A stretch of 21,618 nt of DNA from Chara braunii (taxonomy: Eukaryota > Streptophyta > Charophyceae > Charales > Characeae): assembly GCA_003427395.1 (NCBI GenBank), contig BFEA01000289.1, positions 550,845-572,462 of the forward strand. The letters run 5' to 3'. The translations under genes and the position numbers were made by a program. Within the stretch, counting starts at the first letter, position 1; each line of letters starts with the position of its first letter. Positions 1 to 10,075 of this stretch are shown here, piece after piece. The notes below the pieces were generated by a model. It was not told the origin of the DNA, did no database searches, and worked only from the letters and a program-made list of their open reading frames with translations.

Positions 1-98
1 TGTGTGTGTGTGTGTGTGTGTCTGTATGTGTGTGTGTGTGTGTGTCTGTCTCTCTCTGTCTCTGTCTCTCTTTCTCTATCTCTCTCCTGGTTTCTCAC
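1..98. repeat. TG/TC microsatellite at window edge
   Basis: Near-pure (TG)n grades into (TC)n with TCTG interruptions. The window also ends in (TG)n, so both edges lie in simple repeat, as expected where short-read contigs break. Open frames through this tract are artefacts of repeat composition. Confidence 0.95.
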
Positions 99-1034
99 TG
101 TCTTCCCAAGAAGAAGAAGAAGAAGCGTAAAAGAAATAGACAAACGAAGAAAAGAATAAAGAATACAAAAACGCCATCGGAAAGCGCACTGCATGGCCTG
201 CTATCACCAGCCCTGCCCCCCTTTTGTATTTTGCACTCCCTGTCTCTCTCTTTCTCTCTCTTTCTCTCTCTTTCTCTCTCTTGATCTTTCTCCACAAAGA
301 AGAAAAAGACAAACAAATGTTCCGCCATGATCGTGTGCCATGTGTTGAGTTGACATACATCAGCAATCCATCCCCTCTCTTTTTGTTTTTCTTTCCTCTG
401 TTTCTTTCTCTCTCGGTCGTCTTCTTTACCTTTCTCTCAAAGATGAACAGCAAGAGAAATTCTATCCTCTGTGTCTTTCTTTCTGGATCTTCTTCTTTAT
501 CTTTCTCTCAAAGATGAACAACAAGAGAAAATGGAAAAACAAACGAAGAGGGGGACACGATAAAACTAACATATGATAGCACATCATGTGGCCCGCTGTT
601 ACTTGCCCAACCCCCACTCCGTCCTCTCTCGTCTCATATTTATTCCTCGTTTTCTTGTTGTTCTTGGAGAGAGAGAGAAGGAGATGGACTCTGATGGAGC
701 AGGGGGGGACAGAAATAGAGAAAGAGAAGGGGGACAGGGGCGAGGGGCATTGGTGTGCGGCACTGTGCGCACTAAAACGCACCACGTGGGGCATTCTGAC
801 GTGGCACATGACCTCTTTGCTTTTCTTCTTCTTCCTTTATTCTTTGTTTTCTTCTTGTTCTTCTTGTTCAAGCAAGCGAGAGAAGGTATCAGAGAGAGAA
901 AGAGAGGGTGTGAGAGACAGAAGGGGAGGGTGTGTGTGTGTGAGAAAGAAAGAGGGGGGGAATGTAGGGGTTGGATGGGGTTTGTGTGCAAAAGGCGTCA
1001 CTCACCCCTTTTTGCTTTCTTCTTTTAGCCTCCG
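99..1034. other. CT/GA-rich low-complexity region, no gene seen
   Basis: The stretch alternates between pyrimidine-rich DNA (for example a TTTCTCTCTC unit repeated around 241-283) and purine-rich DNA (665-735 and 889-960). Several overlapping frames are open on both strands, but their products are Arg/Glu, Ser/Leu or Phe runs that simply reflect composition. I see no domain, splice pattern or motif that supports a gene. Confidence 0.7.
421..530. repeat. 71-bp-period tandem duplication
   Basis: A 39-bp block at 421-459 (containing CTCAAAGATGAACA) recurs at 492-530 with only about two differences, separated by CT-rich spacer. It is a local direct duplication inside low-complexity DNA. Confidence 0.85.
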
Positions 1035-1035
1035 T

Positions 1036-1131
<96 letters not shown>
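1035..1131. repeat. (GA)n microsatellite
   Basis: About 95 bp of almost pure GA dinucleotides. This is one of three long GA/CT tracts in the window; the others are at 3928-4011 and 15731-15795. Confidence 0.97.
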
Positions 1132-1134
<3 letters not shown>

Positions 1135-1610
1135 AGTCAGCCCACGCAGATTTCTGGCAACAACCACCGGGCCCTTGCGGCCTCTAGGCCTAACCACCTG
1201 TGGATTCCCTGCAATGCAAAGCACTAACAGGAGGGCAATTTTCCGACCAACTGGGAGACTGGTGGTTTAAGTTCCAATTGGGCTTTGACAGAGCGTCAGT
1301 AGCAGGGAAGGGTAGTTGTTAATTTTGTGCATCAGACAATCATATGCGTCTATCTTCTGGATGCTACAACGATGAGAAAACTTGCATTCTAAGGTGGGTC
1401 CACCAGGATCTCAACACGACATGATGTTAGAATCCACACTTCAAATATGCCACTGGTTGGTAACTGGGGTATCAAAATCACAGAGTTTACATCCGATATG
1501 CCGATACCACCACCGATGGCGTCCCTGCACAGCGCCGTCTCGTCCCTTTCTATGGGCCCGAAGGTGCGCTTGAGAATGCTTATGCATGTTTCAAAATAAT
1601 TCCATGTCAG
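1132..1610. other. Intergenic, no gene recognised
   Basis: Mixed-composition DNA without a long open frame. A short frame at 1382-1573 gives a GPPGSQHD stretch that loosely recalls the GxPGSxHD pattern of plant Harbinger-type transposase nucleases. Nothing else of that family follows, so I do not call a transposase. Confidence 0.4.
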
Positions 1611-1721
1611 CTACTGTCTTCCCCCGAACACAACAAACCCTCATTTTGACTGTGTCAGGCCGGAAACATACCTTGTATACGTTCATTTTCAGGGTGCGTT
1701 GTGTTCGGGGGTAGACGGTAG
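1611..1721. mobile_element. Foldback element, family B copy 1 (~110 bp)
   Basis: Two ~31-bp arms (1611-1641 and ~1691-1721) are inverted complements with few mismatches; both contain the core CCCCCGAACACAAC or its complement. The ~50-bp centre holds GTATAC. The reverse complement aligns over its full length with 4736-4848, including the loop, so the two are dispersed copies of one non-coding foldback (MITE-like) family. No transposase is present and I could not define target-site duplications. Confidence 0.8.
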
Positions 1722-2377
1722 TTCTGGTTTACTACCCTCAGAATTGAATGTGGACTGAAAGCCCGCAGTTACCTGGCTGTTGTTTGGCTGGTTAATCAGC
1801 CAAATGAGAGGTGTTAGTCAGCCGAATGAGAGGCCTTTCTTTTTGTCAGCCAGATGTGAGAAAATTTCAAGTTGTGAGACCTTGTTCGCATTCCCAATGA
1901 CAGAGGGGCACTTACTGGTATAGTTAAACATTAGGGAAAGAAAAACCTCATTGCTGGCAAACGAGGGATGTGCAGCACTAGTATCTGGTAGAAAGGCCTT
2001 CTACATGTGCTCTTGTAGTGGCACTTTTCCTGGATATACTCAGCCAAACCTATGGCTGAATTCAATAGAGAAGTCTTTGTGTGAATATGCCCTAAAGGTC
2101 CAGTTCATCCACAGCCTGAACTCCAATCACACACAGGCCGAAGACAGTTGGGGGACGCTTTAGGAGGCGAAGTACAAACACACGTTCTTACAGGGAATTG
2201 TGGGGATGTGCAGGGATGTACACAGCCGGCCACGTATCTGCCAGTGGTACAGACATGGCTCTTTTGCATACCAAGGGTCAGACCCTAACAAAAAAGGTGA
2301 ATGAAGACACCTCCCTGGTAAGAATCTTCCCAGCCATTTTTATCCGCCGTGCCCTGCACAGGCGGCACCAGTGAAAC
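1722..2377. other. Intergenic; short TCAGCC repeats
   Basis: There is no credible coding region. A 15-bp motif, TCAGCC followed by two purines and ATGWGAG, occurs three times (1796-1810, 1818-1832, 1846-1860) at 22- and 28-bp spacing. The short open frame at 1951-2163 has no recognisable domain. Confidence 0.5.
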
Positions 2378-2501
2378 GTGGCTCGGAAATACTGGTGGAG
2401 TCCAAGTCATTTCAGTGCAACATTGAGGTGCCTCCCGGGCAAAAGTGGCTCGGAAGTACTGGTGGTCTAAGTCATTTCAGTGCAACATTGTGGTGCCTCC
2501 C
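2378..2501. repeat. Two-copy tandem duplication, ~66-bp period
   Basis: 2378-2436 and 2445-2501 are near-identical. Both begin GTGGCTCGGAA, contain TCATTTCAGTGCAACATTG and end GTGCCTCCC. They differ by small substitutions and a short indel. No function can be assigned. Confidence 0.9.
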
Positions 2502-3000
2502 TCACATGGACCTTGAGACCTTGCCAAGCCATCTTCTTGTGTAGCCCGGCAGTAGTTCAGGACCCCCCAGCAGTTTTATGTTACCTGTCACCATCTAGAA
2601 GGGATCCTTCCGCTCAGATCGCCATTGGCCCACTGCAGTACATATTGCAGTTACGGAGCACTCCCACTACGACTTTCCGCGGTATACCTGACCGCAAACA
2701 CACCCAGATTCAGTCAAAAACTTCTAGACGGGTATGCTCTCAATGTTGCTCCCGATGCATCGTCATCCCTTTCCATGCATGATCTTTCATTCTACCAGGG
2801 TCCCCCTGTAGTAACCAGGCTTGAGAAAGTTGGCTATGCAATTTGGATCGCCATGCTCCGATTGTCAGGGGCTTTGTTCCCGACACAATTGCCATGGGTG
2901 CTCCAGCATATGGTCTTTCAAGGTGGATGATGGTCATTGCCCTCTTGACATGCATAGCCTTGTCTGTTTTCTGTTGAACAAGAATGACCATAATCCAATG
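2502..3000. other. Unassigned region downstream of the CFAP96-like ORF
   Basis: Overlapping short frames exist on both strands (+ 2625-2930, - 2740-2991), but neither product has a domain I recognise. On the minus strand this is the 3' flank of the ORF ending at 3001 and could hold its 3' UTR or a further exon. I see no clear polyadenylation signal. Confidence 0.35.
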
Positions 3001-3675
3001 TTATCTCGGCAGCACACCCTGCCTGCGGTAAAATGATGCCGCTATGATTGGTCGATGTGCATGCTTAGCTGGAACGTATCCGGTGGTACTGAGTAATGTT
3101 AACCGACCGTAATCTGACGACGAAGTCCTATCTCGCAATGGATCTGGTTCTGGGATGGTCTCCATCAGCTTTGCTACCTTGTGTGGACATCTATGAAGAT
3201 CGTGGTGACATTTCATGCAAGGATCACTGATGTCGACCTTGTCAACATCATACTGCAGCTCTGGAGAATGGAAGTATGTGGCAAGCATCCCAGCTTTTGT
3301 ACTGTACAGATCAGTGGACAGTTGGACCTGGTTCACAGAGTGAGTTTTCCTTAATGTCTCTTCCTTGGTTAACAACTCCTTTAACTGCGCAGCACGGCGA
3401 GTGTAACTGAATTCGTCTCTCTGGGGAGCAGTGCTGGCCAGAAATCCAAGCTTGCGTTCCACATCCTTATAAGAGCGAATGTCGACATACTCTTCATCTT
3501 CAAAAAGTCTTTTGAAAGGGTCGAAAAATGCATCATTGCCTCGCCCCTTTTTGCCAATAGATATAATGAACTGCCTCCCTCTATGTCGAGGCTCACCTGA
3601 CCTGTGCTCCCCACTATATGGATCGTCAATAGTTATGTATGAAGGAGTGCTAAATATCCCATCTTTAGTGGCCAT
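3001..3675 (-). CDS. CFAP96-like (C4orf47 family) cilia/flagella-associated protein
   Basis: A complete 224-codon frame starts at an ATG at 3675 and stops with TAA at 3001. Residues 5-70 match the pattern I associate with CFAP96/C4orf47: a GIFSTPSYITIDDPY opening, a GRQF-type basic strand (33-36), FFDPFKRLFEDEEYVD (50-65), then charged sequence. CFAP96 proteins are small axoneme- or centrosome-associated proteins of ciliated eukaryotes, usually near 300 residues, so this one is short. The middle (88-112) is Glu/Lys/Arg-rich and probably helical. C153, C156 and C163 form a small Cys/His cluster. The C-terminus (VPAKHAHRPIIAASFYRRQG) recalls axonemal microtubule-inner proteins. No membrane segment or signal peptide is visible. 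It is the only unbroken non-transposon frame here. An upstream 5' exon, or a retrocopy origin, cannot be excluded. The family call rests on recalled patterns, not a search. Confidence 0.55.
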   Translation of the reverse strand: MATKDGIFSTPSYITIDDPYSGEHRSGEPRHRGRQFIISIGKKGRGNDAFFDPFKRLFEDEEYVDIRSYKDVERKLGFLASTAPQRDEFSYTRRAAQLKELLTKEETLRKTHSVNQVQLSTDLYSTKAGMLATYFHSPELQYDVDKVDISDPCMKCHHDLHRCPHKVAKLMETIPEPDPLRDRTSSSDYGRLTLLSTTGYVPAKHAHRPIIAASFYRRQGVLPR

Positions 3676-3925
3676 CGTGTCCTGCCTAGCCTACGCAAAC
3701 AAACAGGACCCCAAGCTCGTTTCTGATTTTATCAAGCTTCAGAGTGAACCTTGGGGAAGGGGAGGAAAAAGCGGGGTAGGGGAAGCCTTCAATGCTGCTG
3801 ACTATTTCCTTGCAGTGCTGAAACAGTGTTTGCTAGGTAAGTGGCAGTAAAGTCGACTGTTCGTGTGAGCTCTCTCTCCCTCCCCTCCTCACCCCCTCCC
3901 TCTTTGACCTCACAGTTATCCCCAG

Positions 3926-3927
<2 letters not shown>

Positions 3928-4011
<84 letters not shown>
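3928..4011. repeat. (CT)n microsatellite
   Basis: About 84 bp of pure CT dinucleotides, roughly 250 bp upstream of the start of the minus-strand CFAP96-like ORF. Frames reading through it on either strand are spurious. Confidence 0.97.
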
Positions 4012-4013
<2 letters not shown>

Positions 4014-4561
4014 CTTTTCTCTACCAGAGAGGATGCTTGGCTTGATCAATGGATAATTGATATGGAGCTCTTGGTTGGTGATGCTCTATTCAGGTCTGTA
4101 GTATAAGCAGCCCTTTTCTGTGTAGGGCCTCCAGAGCAGGCAGGGATCCAAGGGGATTTACAGAACGGCGAGGAACCCCACAACGGCTTTCAAAACAGAG
4201 TCACTCACCCCACACCACCTTTAGAGAGGCCTGACTGTTCGGAAATAGAAAGCGCCTCACTTGGTCAAAACAGCAGGAGTGAACTTTCCTCGATCCTCTC
4301 TAGAGGACTGGAGTTGAGATGCTGGACTGTTGATGCTACTCAGTAAGTCATCCACCCTATGGGATGGCCTAGCCTGCCCAGCTCTTTTTCATTGACGATC
4401 TTGCTTTCTTTGTCTTTTCCTGCATCGCAGAGCACATGAATACAGAAAAGAAAGTGGTCAGCAGAATCGCCCAGCAGCTTCCCCGCTCCCATCCAGTTTG
4501 CTGTAGAGGCTTGGTTGCAGTCCCAAAGACTTCAGTGCAGAGGGTACTACTCACTTTACCT
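4012..4561. other. Intergenic, no gene recognised
   Basis: Mixed-composition DNA. A 110-codon minus-strand frame (4369-4701) runs across the foldback element at 4562-4644 and has no recognisable domain, so I treat it as chance. Confidence 0.45.
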
Positions 4562-4644
4562 GAATAGAACGTACGGTCATTATGACTGTATTTGGCCCAA
4601 TCTTGACGTCCAGAGGCAGCGAACATGACAGTACGTTCTATTCG
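4562..4644. mobile_element. Foldback element, family A copy 1 (~83 bp)
   Basis: The arms GAATAGAACGTACGGTCAT (left) and ATGACAGTACGTTCTATTCG (right) are inverted complements with a single-base difference in the middle. The element aligns in inverted orientation with 20601-20685 and, more distantly, with 18936-19015, including the loop segment near CCAAATACA. It is a very small non-autonomous inverted-repeat family. No coding capacity. Confidence 0.82.
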
Positions 4645-4735
4645 TGTGAAGACAGTAGTATGAGTACGCCCAAAGTCACAATCACAAGAACAATTTCTCA
4701 ACCCTGATGCGGTCGAATTCGGTCAAGAAAAGGCG

Positions 4736-4848
4736 CTACAATCTTCCCTCGAAACACGATGCACCCTCATAATCGATGTATACAACCTGTTTTTCCAGTC
4801 CTATACACTCGTGATGAGGGCCTGTTGTGTTTGGGGGAAGATGGGCAG
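4736..4848. mobile_element. Foldback element, family B copy 2 (~113 bp)
   Basis: The inverted arms begin CTACAATCTTCCCTCGAAACAC and end GTGTTTGGGGGAAGATGGGCAG. The inner parts CCCTCAT and ATGAGGG also pair, so the stem is about 35 bp with some mismatches. The loop includes GTATACAACCTG. It aligns to the reverse complement of 1611-1721. It lies only 91 bp from the family A copy at 4562-4644. Confidence 0.8.
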
Positions 4849-5299
4849 TGTTTGCAGCCTGTGGGCTATATTTATACACCAAGGTGCATCTTTCACCATT
4901 GGTCCGACTGGCCGTTAGTAGGGCCGAAGGAGTCATGCAAAGGGTCCCAAATTACGGGAGGGCATGGAGGGGGCCACAGAGCAGTTGTTGGGATGAGGAG
5001 CCGTCGAAGTGCATCATGGGAAAACAAAGCGGTGCCATGGACTGAGGACCAGGTCCACACGACTTTTCATGTCATTTCACCTGCCGCAGTGCGGACTACA
5101 CCTGCTAAGAGAGTGCACTGACTTTGTTGATGTTTTTGCCCAGAATAATTGAGAAAAAAAAAGGAAAAAAATCAGGCATATAGACCCACCACAGGGGGTC
5201 CGCCCGCCAGAATCACTGCAGGCAAAATGGCTCCCAAAGGAGGCACACATCAGAGTGTTGGGCATCATGCTGACAGCCCTCGGGAGACCGGCGTCAAAC
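4849..5299. other. Intergenic up to the LINE fragment
   Basis: There is no convincing gene. A short A-rich stretch (5150-5170) precedes the LINE-derived sequence. Frames at 4759-5121 and 4827-5045 overlap one another and the foldback element and show no domain. Confidence 0.4.
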
Positions 5300-5900
5300 A
5301 AAGACTGGATCCTGAAACCAACTTTAGGAAAAATGTCACTGTGGAAGGACAGGCATGCCTCTCTTATTGGAAGGGCACTGGTTATCAACAATGTTGTCCT
5401 GGCCTCACTATAGTATAAATCTGCCATATGACCACTTACTAAAGAGCACTCAAACGACGGGTGACTGCACCTTTGTGGAGGGGAAACAGCGAATGTCGAA
5501 ATGTAATCAGCAGGTGGTGTGAACCTCAATCATCCAACCCAAGGATAGAGGAGGTCTGGGAATAGTGGACCCCACACTCCAAGTCACCGCACTCACCGTA
5601 CAGTGGATCAGATGGATGCTGCTCGAGCCCTGGACCCCCTGGTGAACATTGGGGCATGCAGGCCCCACTGAAGGTCAATCCCCTAACATGGCTCGAGGAC
5701 CACTACTGCACCATCCCTCGCCGCACTTCAGGGGTAGACAGAGGCGCGGCCAGGAGAGACCTGGCAAGGGATGACTTTTGGAGACAAATATTGCGAGCCT
5801 GGCAGCAACTACCCCTGCCCAGCACGGCAACACCAGACAGGTGGGAGGAGGTAGTCGGACAGCTCCTGTTCGGTAATAGAAACATCACGAAGGAAGTGTG
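5300..5900 (+). pseudogene. L1-like LINE 3' fragment, copy 1 (decayed)
   Basis: In the frame starting at 5300 the translation reads KDWILKPTLGKMSLWKD, then SLIGRALVINNVVLASL. This is the post-RT segment of plant L1-like ORF2 proteins (the WKD...S..GR.LV.NNV.LASLWY block). It is interrupted by TAG (5411) and TGA (5429) where copy 2 (from 16.19 kb) has Trp. Then LWRGNSECRNVISR and a frameshifted GGLGIVDP-like block follow. 5656-5890 encodes WLEDHYCTIPRR and DDFWRQILRAWQQLPLP, matching copy 2's LENRYWSLPRG and DSFWPGLLKTWQKLPLP. No RT catalytic motifs or 3' zinc finger are present in this copy. Clearly non-functional. Confidence 0.8.
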
Positions 5901-6465
5901 GGCGGCGGATGATGCAGTGGGCTCCGACGGCTAAAGGCGACAGCGACCACGGCTCGAGAAGGCATGAGGCAGCTTGAACGAGGTCAGTGGATGTGACCTG
6001 CGGCTTCAATGGCTGACGGCAGCAGAGACTGCGGCTCAACCAGGCAGGGATCAATGGCGATATGAACCATGGTTCGAAAGGACGGGAGATGAAGCAATGG
6101 ACACAGTGCTGCCGGAGGCAACGGATGCATGGAGCACTCTCACGGACGCACGGGGCCGTGTCAGCAGGCACCCGTGGGGGTCCAGTGGTCAGACCTCGGT
6201 CAGACTACTCAGGGTTGACAGGACAGTTGGCGGACCACCCAAAGAAGGAATTGACCTTCAGGGGCACTGTAGGCGGGAAGGGTTGTGGTAGGAAGTCGGC
6301 AGTGCGGGTGTGCCGGTATCGTCACCAAACGAGGGAAATAGGATGAGTGCATGTCGGTGGAAGCCTCGACAGAAGGAGTGGACACAACAGGCGGGTGGCG
6401 GTACAGTCAGCAAGAAGACAGAACCCATACCTTGGTGAGTGAAGTATTATATTTTACTTAAGTCG
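5901..6465. other. Possible continuation of LINE copy 1, unresolved
   Basis: A plus-strand open frame (5974-6291) continues beyond the aligned LINE block, and its Trp/Arg-rich composition could be degenerate LINE. I cannot align it to the corresponding part of copy 2. No independent gene is supported. Confidence 0.3.
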
Positions 6466-6480
6466 GGGAGGGAGTGTCAG
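6462..6480 (+). other. Possible polypurine tract / LTR boundary
   Basis: AAGTCGGGGAGGGAG followed by TGTCAGGAGG looks like the polypurine tract plus TG start of a 3' LTR in plant LTR retrotransposons. No integrase, chromodomain or second LTR copy is visible, so this is only a pointer. Confidence 0.22.
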
Positions 6481-8047
6481 GAGGCAGGTGAGAAGCAGCC
6501 ATGTGTGCGGGTGATTGTCATGTGTGGAGGGTGACTCGCCTGTGATGCGTGGTAGTCATGGTCACCCCTACCTAGGGAAAACCGAACAAGACACCAGTCG
6601 CTTGGGTAGGGGTTACCTCCAGAGGCGATAAGGCGCAGCGACCAAACAACTGCCACCTGCCGGAAGACAATGAAGGGCGATGGATGTGAGTTCTTCGACA
6701 GGTGCACCTGCAGCCCCTACAATTGCTGCCCCCCCTCCCTGCGACTAGAGAAACCGTCGCCGGGGGAAGGAAGGAACATCATCGAGAGAGCCTTGCGCAG
6801 CTATGAGACGTCATATGCGAGATCACACATGGTTATCATAGGTTTAAAGGAAGAGCGGCAGACTTGCCACCATTCGTGAAGCGGAAATGGATAGAGCGGT
6901 GGGAGATGGCGTGGCTTCAGGCCAGTCAGGCGCAAAGGAGGGTCTATGGGATTATCCGGATTGAAGGACATAATGTCCTACCATATGTAGCCCCGACTGC
7001 CCGGCTTAAGAAATGGCTCCTGGAACAACGATAAAAAGAGAGAATCAGGTTTGTGCAAGGAATATGAGTGTGAACGATATACAGAAAACCAAGTTGCAAA
7101 ATCTTGTCCAAGTAGTCGTGTCCAAGCAGAGAGTACAAATGCACCGAGAAAACCATCCATATAGAGCAATACAATGAAGTAATGAGTCAATGTCCAAGCC
7201 CGTAGGTCACACCAACACAGAATCCAAAGTCGCTACTCTCTGTCTGGCGCCCAGTGCCCAGCCTACTCTACCCGACTATCCTACCTACAGCTGTGTTCAC
7301 GCAACAGGCCCACTTCGACACTCGAAGACCAATGTACATGACTGTCAACCATAGCCGACCTCTCTTCATGCACCAGGTACGTATCTCGTCACCCTCAATC
7401 AGACCTTGATTACCCCACACTGCGCCTCCTTCCCTGAAGACCACCAGATCGCCCGCTGTACCCCCTGGCGCCCAGCAGCCCGGCTATGGCTGCCTGCGCC
7501 CCGCTGCCCTGCAACGCCCCACCTCACCACTATGTGCCCCGTCAGCGCCTTTGGCAGCAGCGCAGCATCAAGCGAGAGCGCAGCAGCACTTCCGCATTGC
7601 CTGCACTAGCCAGAATCCCTAGCCTAGACTGCCTCACTTCCTTTATCAAAGTGGCAGCCTCCTGGATGCTGCGTGTGGCCTGGCTGGAAGCTTCCCTGCG
7701 CCCAGGCCTGAGACTACAGTTGAGGGCCTGGGCCCCATTTACAGTTGGGCACGGCCTGAGTCTCCGGACTTGGGCTGTTTGCTGCATCTCCGCAGGGCTC
7801 CCGGGTAGGTGCGTCGACAGTACTGCTTTTGCATACGCCGACCGCCTGCTTCTCAATGTATCGGCCCTGCTTTGTGTGTATGTGCCCAGGCGCAACTGTC
7901 AAGGCCTGGGGCAACTGTACGACGCAGCTTAGTGAGGCTCGCGCGTCCATTCAACCAACTGGCGTGCTGCAAGAGCTTGAATACCCACATATGGAAAAGT
8001 CGAATTTTGGCCTCTGACAAATATTCAGGCCTGCCTTCACTTAGGGC
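6481..8047. other. No confident gene; possible decayed LTR or coding remnants
   Basis: A plus-strand segment ending at a TAA near 7034 reads RKWIERWEMAWLQASQ then RRVYGIIRIEGHNVLPY. With a frameshift it could join the open frame at 6670-6879. It looks protein-like but I do not recognise it. 7400-7930 is GC-rich with overlapping frames on both strands and no domain. Confidence 0.35.
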
Positions 8048-8098
8048 GGGAACTCAGCTTGCATGGGAACTCAGCTTGCATGGGAACTCGGCTTGCAT
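8048..8098. repeat. Three tandem copies of a 17-bp unit
   Basis: GGGAACTCAGCTTGCAT is repeated three times back to back; the third copy has G for A in CAGC. A simple minisatellite. Confidence 0.93.
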
Positions 8099-8186
8099 GG
8101 GGCCCAGAACATATGATGTCTGATAGGGCCCCTTGAGGGCTTGTTCCTCACATTTGCTGAGAAAGAGGGGGTCGTGACTTGGAACC

Positions 8187-9346
8187 TTGGTATTCACCAA
8201 GGGAACTCGGCCTCAGGAGACAACTGGAGAAGAGGAAGCGGCCATGGGTGCAAATCATGCATCCGCCAATACTTACGGAAGTTTGGATGCACCAGCCTTT
8301 GGTGACATAACCACGCGGCATGACCCACAACTAATGTCGGATGGTCGAACATCTACACGCTTCGACATCGCATACCCGATGGCCTTGGTACAGGGGGATG
8401 CCTTGTTTTGGGACATCGGAATCTATGGAAGGGTCGCATCCAGTGACACGTCATGGTGCGACAACTGCCATTGGCATGGCCATTTGGTGTCGTATGGCAG
8501 ATGTCTGACGCCAGAAGAATCGAGCTCGAGAACGATCCAGCATTGGCCTAGAATGGCCAGGAGGAGACAGACCGATGGATTAGGTTGGAGGAAGAGCTGG
8601 ATCCGGCAATTCTAGAAGGGGCGTTCCCGGGGCCACCTTTGCGGGAATGCCCTCCGCTGGCATGTGGCCAGTTGTATTTCCCCTGGCAAAGAGTTAACCC
8701 AGAGACACAACAGCAGCACAATTGAATGGCGCTGCAACATCAGGGGGCGGAAGCGAGGCCGCGGCAACAAGAAGCTACTAGCGCATCAACGGAGGTGCCA
8801 AGGTTTGCGCGAGCTAGGGCGCATAATCTGCGGCAGGAGCATGATATGCAATCAAGCCGACAGGGGGAGGGATGCACCCAGGCGTGAGGAGGTCAAGGCC
8901 AGCAGCAGGATCACACGAGCAATTCGACGCATCATCAGGGACAACAGTCGACCCACCCATCAAGCCAGCAAGGGGACTCCAAGACTCAAACGCCTGAGGA
9001 TGTCCCTAACCTGGTTTTAGCCACTATTAAGAAGAACCCAGCGGGGGAGGACGGACTATTCCCCCGGTTCGGAATGCTGCGACAGCATATGGAAGCGGTG
9101 TCCAACTCAGGCATGATGAAGGGAAAGAGCCATGGTGCAGGAGAGGAGACAAGCGAGAGCCACTCGCATGAACAGGCCGGCCAGATGGGGAAGGCGAAGC
9201 AACAGATGACAAAGGGGAACAGGAGCGAGGGACCTTCATTTGTGGCGGTTGACCATCTATCAACGGAAAGGCCGCACTGGCGGACCAGGGTCGCCACCAG
9301 TCTCAGGAGCCATCATTACAAGAGCAGCCATCAACGTCGAATGTAG
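8187..9346 (+). pseudogene. LINE ORF1-like (gag-type) remnant with zinc knuckle
   Basis: The frame open from 8187 to 8615 contains DGRTSTRFDIAYPMALVQGD, then WDIGIYGRV, then a cysteine cluster C91-C94-H99-C106 (CDNCHWHGHLVSYGRC). That order (D..T...R..YA/P..V, I.I.G, CCHC) is what follows the DUF4283 domain in plant L1-like ORF1 proteins, which bind element RNA. Downstream (8664-9346) are frame-switching, Arg/Gln/Ser-rich segments like the low-complexity C-terminal part of such proteins. The knuckle spacing is Cx2Cx4Hx6C rather than the usual x4 at the end. It is on the same strand and upstream of the LINE RT at 10.26 kb, but no AP-endonuclease is visible between them. The assignment is by pattern only. 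Confidence 0.4.
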
Positions 9347-10075
9347 GGGACCAAACCTCATCTAAAGGACAAGCCCTCAGCATCAGATGCCCTGGGTAGA
9401 CCACAGGACACACTGGAGGATGACGAGATTCCACCATCACCATCACCATCACTAAGCGCTAGTGACCGAAGGAGGAACTATCCCAATCAGGAGCACTGGA
9501 CAGGGAGGGACGAGGAGCGGCAGGGAGACTAAAGGGGGAATGACCCCAGACCGCTCGATGGGAAGAGGAGGGAAGCTAGAAGGAATAGTGAGCCAGGCAT
9601 TGTGAAAGCAGATGGCCGAGGTACGATTTCAGCATGCCAGTAAGCCGAGCAAGGTGGGTACAACACACCATTGAACGGGGAAGGAAGGAACGAGGGAGAG
9701 AGAAGGTGAGACTGTCCACATCTGGAGCATGGCACACGAAGGGAAGAGGAGTGGACCGGGAATGGGGTGAGGAACAATGGGCACGAAAGCACCAACTCAG
9801 AAACAAAGCACCAAAGCACTAAGCACGGAAGCACATCGAGCAGGTTGGAGTAGGCCCAGGAGTAGCGAGTAGGCGAAAGCAGGGTCGTAGGGGCGGGAGT
9901 AGGCGCGGGAGTAGGGGTGGAGTGGCCGTAGGCGCGTCGAGTACCGGCCGCCCACAAAAAACCTTCCACGAAAACGAACAAAAATGTTGTCGGCCGGGTC
10001 GTTTGTGGACTGAGCGGGCCGTTCGACCATGGGCGGGCTGTTTGAGGCCAACCGGTACCTTTTCCTGCGAACTGC
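9347..10075. other. GC-rich spacer, no gene recognised
   Basis: The interval between the ORF1-like segment and the foldback element. The apurinic endonuclease domain expected between ORF1 and RT of an L1-like LINE is not recognisable here in any frame. A minus-strand 150-codon frame (9529-9981) is proline/leucine-rich and looks like a compositional shadow. Confidence 0.45.

Noticed and set aside
586-1227. 213-codon plus-strand frame across the GA tract
   Set aside because: Most of the product is Glu/Arg repeat; the remainder has no domain and overlaps equally long frames on the other strand.
1382-1573. Harbinger-type transposase nuclease fragment
   Set aside because: Only a short GPPGSQHD resemblance; none of the following catalytic or conserved blocks is found.
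7406-7950. Gene on either strand in the GC-rich segment
   Set aside because: Four overlapping frames with similar length on both strands and no motif; typical of GC-rich DNA with few stop codons.
9430-9455. Hexahistidine-like (CATCAC)n followed by TAA, resembling an expression-vector tag
   Set aside because: Flanking sequence on both sides continues as ordinary host-like DNA and no other vector sequence is present; a trinucleotide-type repeat explains it.
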